Positions 48,449 to 57,767 of a stretch of 64,000 nucleotides of DNA are shown piece after piece. Source of the DNA: Bradyrhizobium sp. Rc3b. Its GTDB lineage: Bacteria; Pseudomonadota; Alphaproteobacteria; Rhizobiales; Xanthobacteraceae. Within the stretch, counting starts at the first letter, position 1. Each line of letters opens with the position of its first letter. Under the pieces are notes generated by a model. It was not told where the DNA came from, did not search any database, and saw only the letters and a list, made by a program, of their open reading frames with translations. Made by a program: the position numbers and the translations under genes. The stretch covers positions 124,001-188,000 of the forward strand of contig NZ_FOUS01000010.1 of assembly GCF_900114915.1 (NCBI RefSeq), given 5' to 3'.

Positions 48449-51145
48449 CTATGCGACGACCTTCGCCTGCTTCACCGGTGCCACGTCCGTCGTTGCAATC
48501 AGGCGTTTCAGCTCCGGAATGCAGGAGCCGCAATTGGTGCCGGCCTTGAGCTTGGCGCCGATCTCGGCAGCCGAGCGCGCGCCGGCCGCGATGGTCTCGC
48601 AGATGGTGCCGCGGCCGACACCGAAGCAGGCGCAGACGATCGGCCCGGTCGAGGCGGCGCCCTCGCCGGACTTGCCTGACAGCAACATGCGGCGCTGATC
48701 GTCGCTGACGTGGTCGGCCACGAACAGGCTCTTCACCACCTCCCAATCGCCGGCGTCATGCGCGGGACCGACGAACAAGCAAGTTTCGATCTGATCACCC
48801 GTGAACGAGGCCGCACGATAGACCCCGCCGCCGAAATCGCGATAGTCGGCGACGTCCTCGCCGGCGACGCTCTCGACCCAGGCCGGCCAGCGCGAAAGGT
48901 CGGCGTTGTCGGCGAAGAGATAGCCGAAACCGCCGGTGACCGTGACGCGGGTCCACAACAGGTTCGGCGGCAGATCGAGCTGCTTCCGCGACAGCGCAAA
49001 GCCACGGAAGACGAATTCGTAAGGCGCGATCGCGGCCGGCGTCGCCTTGGATTCCGGCTGCCCCGAGAACGGATCGGTGAAGGACTGAACCAGTGCTCCG
49101 ACGCGGCCATGCGAGGCATTCATCGCGCTCCAATGGATCGGCGCGAACAACGTGCCACGCTGAGTGCTGTCGCTGACGACGACCTTCAGGATGCACTGAC
49201 CGTAATCGGTGGTAACGCGGGCATAGCCGTCGTGAACGATGCCGTATTTGCCGGCATCATCAGGATGGATCTCGACGAAGGGCTCCGGCAGATGCGCGCC
49301 CAGCCGCTGGCTGAGACCCGTGCGCGTCATGGTGTGCCACTGGTCGCGGATGCGTCCGGTATTGAGCCTGAGCGGGCGCGAGGCGCCGGTCTCGCCGCGC
49401 AGCGACGGCACCTCCGGCGCGACGAAGCGGCCCTTGCCGTCATTGGTGAAGAAGCCGCCCTTTGCAAAGAAGCGCTCGCTGGACGTCTCGCCTTCGCGCA
49501 CCGGCCACTGCACCGGCTTCAAGGCGTCGAAGGCCTCGTTCGACAGCCCGGTGAGCGCGCCGATGTCGAAATCGCGGCTACCGTCGTTCTCGAACGCCGA
49601 GAGCGCAGCATGCTCGCGGAAAATCTCCGCGGCGGATTTGTAGTTGAAGCTGTCGCCGAAGCCGAGACGCTTTGCCGTCTCGCTCAGGATCCACCAGTCC
49701 GGCCGCGCCTCTCCCGGAGCCGGCAGGAATGAGCGCTGGCGCGAGATGCGGCGCTCGGAATTGGTCACGGTACCCGACTTCTCGCCCCAGGCGAGCGCCG
49801 GCAGCAGCACATGCGGACCGGCATCGACCGTGTCGTTGGAGAGCACGTTCTCGGAGACCACGAACAGCTCGAGCTTCTTCAACGCCTCGCGCACGAAGTC
49901 CGCATCGGGCAGCGACACCGCGGGATTGGTGCCCATCACCCAGAGCGCCTTGACCTCGCCGCGATGGATCGCCTCGAACAGCTGCACCGCCTTCAAGCCC
50001 TCATGGGTGGCGATGCGCGGCGCCTTCCAGAACCGCCTGACACGATCGATGTCGGGCGGCGTGAAGCCCATATGCGCGGCGAGCATATTGGCGAGACCGC
50101 CGACCTCGCGGCCGCCCATCGCGTTGGGCTGGCCGGTGAGCGAGAACGGCGAGGCGCCGGGCTTGCCGATGCGTCCCGTCGCGAGGTGACAGTTCAGGAT
50201 CGCGTTGACCTTGTCGGTGCCCTGAGCCGACTGGTTGACGCCCTGCGAATACAGCGTGACGACGCGGTCCGTGTCGCGGAACATCTTGAAGAAGGTGGCG
50301 ACGTCCTGCTCGGAGAGGCCCGTCGCGAGCGCCGTCGCAGTGACGCTGCCGGCGATGCTGCGCGCACGCGCCAGCGCATCGTCGAAACCGCTCGTGTTCT
50401 GCGCGATGTAGTCCTGGTCCAGCGCACCATTGTCGGCGAGATGGACGAACAGACCGGAGAACAGCGCGGTATCGGTGCCGGGCTTGAGGCCGAGGAACAG
50501 ATCGACATCGCTCGCAGTGTCGGTGCGGCGCGGGTCGATCACGATCATGCGCGCACCGCGCTCCCCACGGTTCTTCAGCATGCGCTGGAACAGCACCGGA
50601 TGGCACCAGGCCGCGTTCGAGCCGACGAAGACCAGCAGATCGGCCTGGTCGAGATCCTCGTAGCAGCCGGGGACTGTGTCGGCGCCAAAGGCGCGGCGAT
50701 GGCCGGCGACCGAGGACGACATGCAGAGCCGTGAATTGGTGTCGACATTCGCCGTGCCGACAAAGCCCTTCATCAGCTTGTTGGCGACGTAGTAATCCTC
50801 GGTGAGGAGCTGACCGGAGAGATAGAACGCGACCGCGTCGGCGCCGTCGCGCGCCACGATGTGCTGCATGCGATGGGCGACATGATCGAGCGCATCGCTC
50901 CAGGCGACGCGTTCGAGCGCGCCCTTACAGCGGATCATTGGATAGAGCAGACGGCTTTCGAGGCCAACGGTCTCGCCGAGCGCTGAGCCTTTCGAGCACA
51001 GCCGGCCGAAATTGGCGGGATGGTCAGGATCGCCCGCGATCGCCGCACCGCCCTTGCCATCCGGCGTCGCCAGCACGCCGCAGCCGACGCCGCAATAGGG
51101 ACAGGTCGTCTTGGTGGCACGAAGCGCGGGATCGATCGCCGTCAT
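48449..51145 (-). CDS. nasC: Assimilatory nitrate reductase, molybdopterin catalytic subunit
   Basis: An 898-residue molybdopterin oxidoreductase that reduces nitrate to nitrite in the cytoplasm. The N-terminal 4Fe-4S site uses Cys15, Cys18, Cys22 and Cys50 (CPYCGVGCGV, RLCSKG). Molybdopterin-binding regions (DTNSRLCMSSSVAGHRRAFG, VGSNAAWCHPVLF, GVNQSAQGTDKVNAI) fill the middle. A C-terminal BFD-like [2Fe-2S] domain (VCACFGVG...GTNCGSCIPEL, about 847-885) is present, as in Bradyrhizobium and Klebsiella-type Nas enzymes. It ends the operon narK-bjgb-flp-nasC. ATG 51145 is preceded by AAGG. Confidence 0.93.
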   Translation of the reverse strand: MTAIDPALRATKTTCPYCGVGCGVLATPDGKGGAAIAGDPDHPANFGRLCSKGSALGETVGLESRLLYPMIRCKGALERVAWSDALDHVAHRMQHIVARDGADAVAFYLSGQLLTEDYYVANKLMKGFVGTANVDTNSRLCMSSSVAGHRRAFGADTVPGCYEDLDQADLLVFVGSNAAWCHPVLFQRMLKNRGERGARMIVIDPRRTDTASDVDLFLGLKPGTDTALFSGLFVHLADNGALDQDYIAQNTSGFDDALARARSIAGSVTATALATGLSEQDVATFFKMFRDTDRVVTLYSQGVNQSAQGTDKVNAILNCHLATGRIGKPGASPFSLTGQPNAMGGREVGGLANMLAAHMGFTPPDIDRVRRFWKAPRIATHEGLKAVQLFEAIHRGEVKALWVMGTNPAVSLPDADFVREALKKLELFVVSENVLSNDTVDAGPHVLLPALAWGEKSGTVTNSERRISRQRSFLPAPGEARPDWWILSETAKRLGFGDSFNYKSAAEIFREHAALSAFENDGSRDFDIGALTGLSNEAFDALKPVQWPVREGETSSERFFAKGGFFTNDGKGRFVAPEVPSLRGETGASRPLRLNTGRIRDQWHTMTRTGLSQRLGAHLPEPFVEIHPDDAGKYGIVHDGYARVTTDYGQCILKVVVSDSTQRGTLFAPIHWSAMNASHGRVGALVQSFTDPFSGQPESKATPAAIAPYEFVFRGFALSRKQLDLPPNLLWTRVTVTGGFGYLFADNADLSRWPAWVESVAGEDVADYRDFGGGVYRAASFTGDQIETCLFVGPAHDAGDWEVVKSLFVADHVSDDQRRMLLSGKSGEGAASTGPIVCACFGVGRGTICETIAAGARSAAEIGAKLKAGTNCGSCIPELKRLIATTDVAPVKQAKVVA

Positions 51146-51173
51146 ATCAAGCTGCCTTGTCACGCCGGCTCTA

Positions 51174-52391
51174 TCAAGCCGCCTCGGAAGAACGCGCAAG
51201 CGCGCGGCCGAACATCATGTCGGTGCGGATCGCCGCCACCTTTTCGCGATTGCGGATCAGCTCGAGATACCAGAGCGCATCGACGGTATCGCCGATCAGC
51301 ACCGCGCCGGTGAGCCGGCCGTCGGCGATCACGAGCTTCTTGTAGGTGCCGCGCCTGCGGTCGGTCAGCACCAGGCTCTCGCTGCCCTCCCCGCCCATGA
51401 AGTCGCCGGCGGAGAACACGCTGACGCCAGAGACCTTCAAATTGGTCGAGACCACGCTGCCCTGATAGGCGGCGGGCCGGCCGGCCAGATGCCGTGCCAG
51501 CACCCGCGCCTGCTCATAGGCGGGCTCGACCAGGCCATAGCAGGTGCCGCGATGCTCGGCACATTCGCCGAGCGCGAAAATGTCGGGCGATGCCGTCTGC
51601 ATCACATCGTTGACGACGATGCCGCGGTTGACGGCGATGCCGGCGTCCTTGGCAAGCGCCACGTTCGGCTTGATCCCGGCGGCGAAGATCACCGCATCGG
51701 CCTCGATGCGGCTGCCATCGGCAAGCTCGACGGCCTCGACATGACCATCGCCATGGATGCGGGCGGTCGAGGCATTGAGCAGGATGCGGATGCCCTTGCG
51801 CTCGACCAGCGTCTTGAGCAGGTCGGCGGCCGGCCCATCGAGCTGACGCTCCATCAGCCGGTCCATCAAATGCAGCAGCGTCACCGGCGCACCGGCCTTG
51901 GCAAGGCCGTAGGCTGCCTCGAGCCCGAGCAGGCCGCCGCCGACGACGACAACGCGCTTCTTCGCAGCGGCCAGCGTCAGCAAAAGGTCGACGTCGCGCG
52001 TATCGCGAAACGTGTGCACACCGGCGAGATCGGCACCCGGCAAATTCAGCCGCAGCGGCGTCGATCCGGTGGCGAGCACGAGCTTGGAATATTCCATGCT
52101 CTCCTCGCCTTCGATCTTGAGCTCGCGGCGGCCGGTGTCGATCTCGGTGACGCGATAGCCGTAGCGCACCGTGACGCCGCGATGGCGCCACCAATCGGCC
52201 GGGCGGAGCTCGATCTCGTGCGAGCCGGTCTCGCCGGCCAGCACGGATGAAAGCAGCACGCGATTGTAAGCGAGCCGCGGCTCTTCGCCGATCACGGCGA
52301 CCGCGTAGCGGCCGAGTGCGGACTTGGCGAGCTCGTCGACCAGACGCGCGGCTGCCATACCGTTACCGACGATGACCAGCGGTTCACTCAC
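51174..52391 (-). CDS. flp: FAD-dependent NAD(P)H oxidoreductase, probable electron donor to NasC
   Basis: A 405-residue flavoprotein homologous to the N-terminal part of assimilatory nitrite reductase large subunits. The FAD motif LVIVGNGMAAARLVDEL is at 5-21, the NAD motif VVVVGGGLLGLEAAYGL near 145-161, and IFALGECAEHRGTCYGL near 272. GTG 52391 was chosen because AGGAGA lies 7 bases upstream. In Bradyrhizobium the equivalent gene (flp) lies between bjgb and nasC; it is proposed to supply electrons from NAD(P)H to NasC and the haemoglobin. It does not carry the siroheme domain, so it is not a nitrite reductase. Confidence 0.88.
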   Translation of the reverse strand: MSEPLVIVGNGMAAARLVDELAKSALGRYAVAVIGEEPRLAYNRVLLSSVLAGETGSHEIELRPADWWRHRGVTVRYGYRVTEIDTGRRELKIEGEESMEYSKLVLATGSTPLRLNLPGADLAGVHTFRDTRDVDLLLTLAAAKKRVVVVGGGLLGLEAAYGLAKAGAPVTLLHLMDRLMERQLDGPAADLLKTLVERKGIRILLNASTARIHGDGHVEAVELADGSRIEADAVIFAAGIKPNVALAKDAGIAVNRGIVVNDVMQTASPDIFALGECAEHRGTCYGLVEPAYEQARVLARHLAGRPAAYQGSVVSTNLKVSGVSVFSAGDFMGGEGSESLVLTDRRRGTYKKLVIADGRLTGAVLIGDTVDALWYLELIRNREKVAAIRTDMMFGRALARSSEAA

Positions 52392-52401
52392 GAGGCATCT
52401 C

Positions 52402-52830
52402 CTATTCAGCGGCCTGCGCTTGCGCGCCATAGGCCTCGGACATCATGTAGCCGGACAGCACGCCGTAAGCGTCGGTCCAGGCCTTTGCCAATTCCGGCGT
52501 CCAGGCGTCGCCAAGGCCCTTCTCAAGGGTCCACAGCAGGGTCTCGCCGACCACGGGGTAGTGCTTGGCGGTGGCGCCATAGGCGACATGACGCTTGGCG
52601 AGCGCGGAGGCCGCGGGAAGAATCGTCTCCAGGTTCGAGAGGCCGCTGACGACGGCGGCGAGCATGCCCATCAGCTTCTTGCGCTGCTCGGTCATGTCTT
52701 CAGGGAACATCGCACGCACGGACGGCGCCACTTCGAACAGACGATCGTAGAACAGCACGGAGGCAGCTTGCGAAATCGGCGCGACCTTGGCGAAGCTCTG
52801 CTGGATGAGGGTGATCTGTTCTGGCGTCAT
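52402..52830 (-). CDS. bjgb: Single-domain haemoglobin, nitric-oxide detoxification
   Basis: A 142-residue globin without a reductase domain. The B10 tyrosine lies in LFYDRLFE (about residue 28), the proximal histidine in LAKRHVAYG (about 81). The start MTPEQITLIQQSF matches Vitreoscilla-type and flavohaemoglobin globins. Position between narK and flp is the known Bradyrhizobium arrangement, where it protects against nitric oxide made during nitrate assimilation. ATG 52830 follows AGGAGAACATC; an in-frame upstream extension to 52905 is less likely. Confidence 0.9.
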   Translation of the reverse strand: MTPEQITLIQQSFAKVAPISQAASVLFYDRLFEVAPSVRAMFPEDMTEQRKKLMGMLAAVVSGLSNLETILPAASALAKRHVAYGATAKHYPVVGETLLWTLEKGLGDAWTPELAKAWTDAYGVLSGYMMSEAYGAQAQAAE

Positions 52831-52906
52831 GATGTTCTCCTGCCTGTTGGGTTTGCCTTGGTGCGCGCCATTGCGAACCAGGTTCATGGTCAAACTGTCG
52901 GGCAAT

Positions 52907-52932
52907 GCTTCTCCCCGCGTACGGGGAGAAGC
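52907..52932. other. Intercistronic hairpin between narK and bjgb
   Basis: GCTTCTCCCC (52907-52916) and GGGGAGAAGC (52923-52932) form a perfect 10-bp stem with a 6-base loop. No T tract follows on the minus strand. It probably affects message stability or relative expression within the operon, or is a small extragenic palindrome. Confidence 0.5.
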
Positions 52933-52949
52933 GAGATTCGTACCAAGTG

Positions 52950-54329
52950 TCAGACTCGCGCCTCCGCGAGGCTTGACGCGCCCTCACCCTGCGGGCCGCG
53001 ACGCAGGTAGAACCACCACGTCAAGCCGAGGCAGCTGGCGTAGAAGCCGAGATAGATCGCGAGCGCGAGCTGGGGGCCGCCGGTCAGGGCGATCGACTTG
53101 CCGAAACCGGTCGGGATCAGGTAGCCGCCAACGGCGCCGATCGCGCCGATGAAGCCGACCGCCGCACCACTCTCGATGCTCGCCGTCTTCAGCGCGAGCG
53201 CGCGCGCCGCATCGCCCTTGCCGCGCACCTTGAACAGGTTCTCTTCGCGGAAGATCGAGGGGATCATGCGATAGGTCGATCCGTTGCCGATGCCCGTCGT
53301 CACGAACAGGATCAGGAACATCGACAGGAAGCCGATGAAATCCTTTTGCCCGACGAAGTAGAGCACGCCGACCGTTGCGCCCGCCATCACGATGAAGTTC
53401 CAGAAGGTGATGACCGAGCCACCGATCTTGTCGGCAAGCCAGCCGCCGAGCGGCCGCGACAGCGAGCCGACCAGCGGCCCCAGGAACGCGATCGCAATCG
53501 TGATTTGCGGGAACTGGGTCTTGATCAGCAGCGGAAACGCAGCCGAATAGCCGATGAACGAGCCGAACGTGCCGATATAGAGATACGCCATGATCCAGGT
53601 GTGCTTGCGCTTGACGATCGCAAGCTGGTTCTTCACCGACGACTTCGCCGTGGTCAGGTTGTTCATGAAGAACACGGCACCGAACACCGCGATCGCGATC
53701 GGCAGCACCCACATCAGGCCGGCGTTCTGCAGGAAGATGCCGTCGACCGGCGTCGCCTGGAACAGGTTGAAGACGGCGAGCGTCATCAGGATCGGGGTCA
53801 GGAGCTGCACGCTGGAGACGCCGATATTGCCGCCGGCCGCGTTCAGGCCGAGCGCCCAGCCCTTCATCCGGTCGGGGAAGAAGAAGGAGATGTTGGTCAT
53901 GCTGGAGGCGAAGTTGCCGCCGCCGAGACCCGCGGTCGAGGCGATCAGCAGCATCAGCCAGAACGGCGTATCGGGCTGGCTCACGAAATAGGCAAGCGAC
54001 AAGGTCGGAATGAACAGGATCGCCGCGCTGAAGATGGTCCAGTTGCGACCGCCGAACGTGGTCACCGCGAAAGTGTAGGGAAAGCGCATCAGGGCACCGA
54101 TCAGCCCCGGCACCGCGATCAGCTGGAACAGCTGGTCGGTCGAGTAGTGAAAGCCCGCCTGCGGCAGCTTGGTGGTGACGATGCTCCAGATCAGCCAGAC
54201 CGAGAAGCCGATATGCTCGGCCACGATCGACCAGATCAGGTTGCGTCGCGCGATAGTCTTGCCAGTCGCATTCCAGAACGCCTCATCTTCGGGGCGCCAG
54301 TCTGAAATCCAAGTAGGATTCTTCGTCAT
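52950..54329 (-). CDS. narK: Nitrate/nitrite MFS transporter
   Basis: A 459-residue MFS protein with about 12 hydrophobic helices. The nitrate-porter signatures GGGNFASSMTNISFFFPDRMKGWALGLNAAGGNIG (helix 5) and the later ESGAAVGFIGAIGAVGGYLIP (helix 11) are clear. It starts the operon narK-bjgb-flp-nasC and could exchange nitrate for nitrite or import nitrate. It is preceded by a candidate sigma-54 promoter and a 135-base leader with two hexaloop hairpins. It is called narK after the B. diazoefficiens gene. Confidence 0.94.
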   Translation of the reverse strand: MTKNPTWISDWRPEDEAFWNATGKTIARRNLIWSIVAEHIGFSVWLIWSIVTTKLPQAGFHYSTDQLFQLIAVPGLIGALMRFPYTFAVTTFGGRNWTIFSAAILFIPTLSLAYFVSQPDTPFWLMLLIASTAGLGGGNFASSMTNISFFFPDRMKGWALGLNAAGGNIGVSSVQLLTPILMTLAVFNLFQATPVDGIFLQNAGLMWVLPIAIAVFGAVFFMNNLTTAKSSVKNQLAIVKRKHTWIMAYLYIGTFGSFIGYSAAFPLLIKTQFPQITIAIAFLGPLVGSLSRPLGGWLADKIGGSVITFWNFIVMAGATVGVLYFVGQKDFIGFLSMFLILFVTTGIGNGSTYRMIPSIFREENLFKVRGKGDAARALALKTASIESGAAVGFIGAIGAVGGYLIPTGFGKSIALTGGPQLALAIYLGFYASCLGLTWWFYLRRGPQGEGASSLAEARV

Positions 54330-54353
54330 TGAGTATCCCTTCCAGGCTCACCG

Positions 54354-54367
54354 CTGCGTCGTTGCAG
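54354..54367 (-). ncRNA. Hexaloop hairpin near the narK ribosome site
   Basis: On the minus strand CTGC and GCAG enclose AACGAC, an A-x-x-G-x-x hexaloop. The 3' arm is about 25 bases before the narK ATG. A matching element, TGC[AACGAT]GCA, precedes nrtA at 57768-57779. Similar hairpins are targets of ANTAR proteins; binding here is inferred. Confidence 0.45.
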
Positions 54368-54444
54368 GCTCTGCCTCACATGGAGGCGCGCTCCGAGGCT
54401 TCACCCCGGTGGCGAGTTCACGATGCTGATTGATGATGTTGAGG

Positions 54445-54462
54445 GACGTCGTCGTTGGCGTC
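54445..54462 (-). ncRNA. 5'-end hexaloop hairpin of the narK leader
   Basis: On the minus strand GACGCC and GACGTC enclose the hexaloop AACGAC; the stem has one C-A mismatch. It begins 28 bases from the first base of the promoter box, i.e. near the predicted transcript start. The nrtA leader has the same stem with a mismatch at the same place (57906-57923). It resembles ANTAR (NasT-type) targets. Confidence 0.55.
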
Positions 54463-54474
54463 GCGCAAAGACAT

Positions 54475-54490
54475 TTCAATTTCCGTGCCA
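54475..54490 (-). promoter_or_regulatory. Candidate sigma-54 promoter of narK
   Basis: TGGCACGGAAATTGAA (minus strand) fits the TGGCAYR-N4-TTGCW sigma-54 consensus except for GA in place of GC at -12. The nrtA box has the same exception. It is 111 bases from the centre of the palindrome at 54585-54617. Predicted start of transcription is near 54464. Confidence 0.6.
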
Positions 54491-54567
54491 GTTGCGCGCA
54501 CGCTGGAAATACAGGGATTTCAGGACGTTATTCGTATTGCCAGAAATTTTTGCAGGGCTTTTTCGCA

Positions 54568-54580
54568 CGCAAAATTTGCG
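54568..54580. other. Small perfect palindrome upstream of narK
   Basis: CGCAAAATTTGCG has two perfect 6-bp arms around one A. It lies between the enhancer-like palindrome and the narK promoter box. It could be a second regulator site (for example an FNR-like or IHF-accessible spot); nothing confirms it. Confidence 0.3.
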
Positions 54581-54584
54581 ATTC

Positions 54585-54617
54585 GCTCAATCCTTGTGCG
54601 ACGCACAAGGATTGAGC
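54585..54617. promoter_or_regulatory. 33-bp perfect palindrome, candidate NtrC-type enhancer of narK
   Basis: GCTCAATCCTTGTGCG and CGCACAAGGATTGAGC are exact inverted arms around A54601. The inner CTTGTGCG-N-CGCACAAG recurs at 58054-58070 upstream of nrtA. Each arm holds a GCAC-N7-GTGC-like NtrC half-design (GCACAAGGATTGAGC) with one mismatch. Centre-to-promoter distance is 111 bases, as at nrtA. It lies in the 336-base gap between nrtC and narK. Confidence 0.6.
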
Positions 54618-54665
54618 GGGATGTCGATTATTTGTGCGCAGGCATCCGCTTGCGTTAACTCTTCG

Positions 54666-55460
54666 TTACGCGGCCTCGACGAAGCGATGACGCTCATAGA
54701 GGAATTCGAGCACGCGCTGGCGGCACTTCAGATAGGTGGTGTTGGTGGCGAGCTCGAGCCGCTTGCGCGGGCGCACCAACGGCACCTCCAGCACCTCGCC
54801 GATGCGCGCGCTCGGCCCATTGGTCATCATCACGATGCGGTCGGACAGCAGCACGGCCTCGTCGACGTCGTGAGTGATCATCAAAATGGTGTTGCCGAGC
54901 TTCTGATGCAGCGCCATCACCGAGTCCTGCAAGTGAGCACGGGTCAGTGCGTCGAGCGCGCCGAACGGCTCATCCAGCAGCAGCACCTTCGGCTCCATCG
55001 CCAGCGCCCGCGCAATGCCGACGCGCTGTTTCATGCCGCCGGAGATTTCGGAAGGACGCTTGTCCTTGGCATGGGCCATCTGCACCAGATTGAGATTGTG
55101 CAAGACCCAGGCGTCGCGCTCGGCGCGGGACTTGGTCCTGGCAAAGACCTTGTCGACGCCGAGTCTGACGTTCTCGTACACGGTGAGCCACGGCAACAGG
55201 CTGTGGTTCTGGAACACCACGGCGCGGTCGGGCCCCGGCGAGTTGACCTCGCGATTCTCCAGCAGCACGCCGCCGGTGGTGGCGTTGGTCAGCCCCGCGA
55301 TGATGTTGAGCAGGGTCGACTTGCCGCAGCCGGAATGGCCGATGATCGAGACGTATTCGCCCTTCTCGATCGTGAGATTGATCTCCTTCAGCACCTCCGT
55401 GGTGGCGGCGCCGCGGGTGAAGACCTTGTCGATGTGGTCGAGCTTCAGATAGGCGGTCAT
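54666..55460 (-). CDS. nrtC: Nitrate ABC transporter ATP-binding protein
   Basis: A 264-residue ATPase of the nitrate/sulfonate importer class. Walker A GHSGCGKST is at 41-49, the signature ISGGMKQR near 143-150, Walker B VLLLDEPFGALDA near 164-176, and the H-loop ITHDVDEAV near 199-207. It ends the nrtABC unit. It has only the ATPase domain, unlike cyanobacterial NrtC, which carries an extra solute-binding domain. It lies 13 bases after nrtB. Confidence 0.92.
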   Translation of the reverse strand: MTAYLKLDHIDKVFTRGAATTEVLKEINLTIEKGEYVSIIGHSGCGKSTLLNIIAGLTNATTGGVLLENREVNSPGPDRAVVFQNHSLLPWLTVYENVRLGVDKVFARTKSRAERDAWVLHNLNLVQMAHAKDKRPSEISGGMKQRVGIARALAMEPKVLLLDEPFGALDALTRAHLQDSVMALHQKLGNTILMITHDVDEAVLLSDRIVMMTNGPSARIGEVLEVPLVRPRKRLELATNTTYLKCRQRVLEFLYERHRFVEAA

Positions 55461-55473
55461 GTACCCTCTCCTC

Positions 55474-56370
55474 TCAGTTCAGCGCGGTGCCGCGGGTGAC
55501 GACCTTGCCGAGGCCCGCGATCACGCGGTCCAGCACGAAGCCGACGATGCCGACATAGAACAGCGCCAGGATGATCTCGCTGATATGCGAGGAGTTCCAG
55601 GCGTCCCAGATGAAGAAACCGATGCCAACACCGCCGATCAGCATTTCCGCCGCGACGATCGCCAGCCACGACAGGCCGATGCCGATGCGAAGGCCGGTGA
55701 AGATGTAGGGCGCGGCCGCCGGGATCATGATCTTGGCGAAGAATTCCAGCGGATTGAGCTGCACCACCGCGGCGACGTTGCGATAGTCCTGTGGGATGTT
55801 GCGGATGCCGACCGCGGTGTTGATGATGATCGGCCAGATCGAAGTGATGAAGATGACGAAGATCGCCGAGGGCTGACCGTCGCGGAAGGCCGCGAGCGAC
55901 AGCGGCAGCCAGGCCAGCGGCGGAATGGTGCGCAGCACCTGGAACAGCGGATCGAGCCCGCGCATGGCCCAGACCGACTGCCCGACCAGGACGCCGAGCG
56001 CGATGCCGGCGATCGCCGAGAGCGAATAGCCCAGGGCAACGCGCTGCAGACTGGCGGACAGATGCCAGAACAGGCCCTTGTCGATGCCGCCATGGTCGAA
56101 GAACGGATCGAGGATCAGCTCCTTGGTGTCCTTGAATACTTTCGACGGCGGCGGCAGCGCCGAGCCGGCGCGGCGGCAGACCAGTTCCCAGACCAGCGTC
56201 AAAAGCGCGATCACGACCAGCGGTGGGATCACGCGCACGGCAGTTTCCCGCGCCATCCGTGCATAGGCTTCCGTGCGCGGCGGGCGCTTCGGCGTCAGCG
56301 CGACGACCGGCGCGGCAACGGCCGCAGGCGACGCGATCTCAAGCTCAATCTTGGTGGCAGGAATGTTCAT
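55474..56370 (-). CDS. nrtB: Nitrate ABC transporter permease
   Basis: A 298-residue permease. VIPPLVVIALLTLVWELVCRR is the first helix; five or six further helices follow, with the EAA-like loop YRNVAAVVQLNPLEFFAKIMIPAAAPYIFTGLRIGIGLSWLAIVAAEML. This is the typical NrtB/NasE pattern. It lies between nrtA and nrtC. Confidence 0.93.
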   Translation of the reverse strand: MNIPATKIELEIASPAAVAAPVVALTPKRPPRTEAYARMARETAVRVIPPLVVIALLTLVWELVCRRAGSALPPPSKVFKDTKELILDPFFDHGGIDKGLFWHLSASLQRVALGYSLSAIAGIALGVLVGQSVWAMRGLDPLFQVLRTIPPLAWLPLSLAAFRDGQPSAIFVIFITSIWPIIINTAVGIRNIPQDYRNVAAVVQLNPLEFFAKIMIPAAAPYIFTGLRIGIGLSWLAIVAAEMLIGGVGIGFFIWDAWNSSHISEIILALFYVGIVGFVLDRVIAGLGKVVTRGTALN

Positions 56371-56431
56371 CGAAAATCCCTCTCCGGCTTCAAAGGACGA
56401 AGCGGCCGCCTGACGGCGGCCGCAGGCTCCA

Positions 56432-57751
56432 TCAGACTTCGACGCGCTTGATCGCGAGCGACTTCAGATAGGCTGCCGGATTTTCGGGATCGAACACCTT
56501 GCCGTCGAAGAAGGTCTCCTTGCCACGCGAGGTGGAGGTTGGAATTTCCGCGGCGGCGACGCCCAGAGTCTTGGCCGCATCGCGCCACATGTCCTCGCGA
56601 TTGACCTTGGCGATCAGCGCCTTGGTGTCGAAGCCAGGCTCGTACTTGCCCCAGCGGATATCCTCGGTGAGGAACCAGAGGTCGTGGCTCTGGAACGGGT
56701 AAGAAGCGAAGTCGCGCCAGTACTTCATGATGTGCGGCGAGTTTTCGACCACCTTGCCGGGGATGCCGTAGTCGAACTTGCCGGCGCTGCGATCGAGCAC
56801 GTCCTCGACCGGGCAGTTCATCCACTGCCGTTTGCCCATGATGGCGGCGAGCTCGGCCTTGTTCTCGGCCTTGTCGGCCCATTGCTGGGCTTCCATCACG
56901 GCCATCAGCAGCGCCTTGGCAGCCTTCGGATATTTGTCGACGAAGGCGGCGCGCATGCCGAAGGACTTTTCCGGATGCTTGTTCCAGAGCTCGCCGGTGT
57001 TGACCGCGGTGTAGCCGATCTTCTGATTGATCAGCTGCAGATTCCAGGGCTCGCCGACGCAGAAGCAGTCCATGGTGCCGACCTTCATGTTGGCCACCAT
57101 CTGCGGCGGCGGCACCACGATGGTCTCGATGTCCTTGTCGGGATCGATGCCACCCGCGGCGAGCCAATAGCGGATCCAGAGATCATGCGTGCCGCCGGGG
57201 AAGGTCATCGCGGCCTTCACGGCCTTGCCGGAGACTTTCTTCTTCTCCAGCGCCGCCTTGAACGGCGATGCGTCGACACCGAGCTTGAGGTCCGCATATT
57301 CATTGGCGACCGAGATGCACTGACTGTCGAGATTGAGCCGCGCCAGGATGTACATCGGCGTCGGCTGGTTGTTCTGCGTCACCTTGCCGGCCGAGATCAG
57401 GTAAGGCATCGGGGTCAGGATGTGCGCGCCGTCGATGCCGTTGCCTTCGGAGCCGAGCACGAGATTGTCGCGCGTGGTGCCCCAGGAGGCCTGCTTCTGC
57501 ACGTCGGTGTCGGGCATGCCATATTTGGCGAACAGGCCCTTGTCCTTGGCGACGAAGAGTGGGCCGGCATCGCTCAGCGCGATGAAGCCGAGCTTGGCAC
57601 CCTTGACCTCGGGGCCTGAATCCTGCGCGAAAGCGCCGGCGGGGAAATTCAGTTTTGCGGCGGCGAGAAGTGCGGCGGTCGAGCCGGTGGCCTTCAACAA
57701 TTGACGGCGGCTGAGGCCACTCTCCGAGGGCCGGCGGGTGCGCTTGGTCAT
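56432..57751 (-). CDS. nrtA: Nitrate ABC transporter substrate-binding protein, Tat-exported
   Basis: A 439-residue nitrate-binding protein. It carries a twin-arginine signal (LSRRQLLKATGSTAALLAAAKLN), so it is probably exported folded. The NrtA/NasF-type binding domain includes KLGFIALSDAGPLFVAKDKGLFAKYGM, MPYLISAG, and GTHDLWIRYWLAAGGIDPDKDIE with PPPQMVANMKVGTMDCFCVGEPWN. ATG 57751 was chosen because AAAGGA precedes it. It is first in nrtABC, with a 174-base leader and a candidate sigma-54 promoter. Confidence 0.92.
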   Translation of the reverse strand: MTKRTRRPSESGLSRRQLLKATGSTAALLAAAKLNFPAGAFAQDSGPEVKGAKLGFIALSDAGPLFVAKDKGLFAKYGMPDTDVQKQASWGTTRDNLVLGSEGNGIDGAHILTPMPYLISAGKVTQNNQPTPMYILARLNLDSQCISVANEYADLKLGVDASPFKAALEKKKVSGKAVKAAMTFPGGTHDLWIRYWLAAGGIDPDKDIETIVVPPPQMVANMKVGTMDCFCVGEPWNLQLINQKIGYTAVNTGELWNKHPEKSFGMRAAFVDKYPKAAKALLMAVMEAQQWADKAENKAELAAIMGKRQWMNCPVEDVLDRSAGKFDYGIPGKVVENSPHIMKYWRDFASYPFQSHDLWFLTEDIRWGKYEPGFDTKALIAKVNREDMWRDAAKTLGVAAAEIPTSTSRGKETFFDGKVFDPENPAAYLKSLAIKRVEV

Positions 57752-57767
57752 AGGCAGTGTCGTCCTT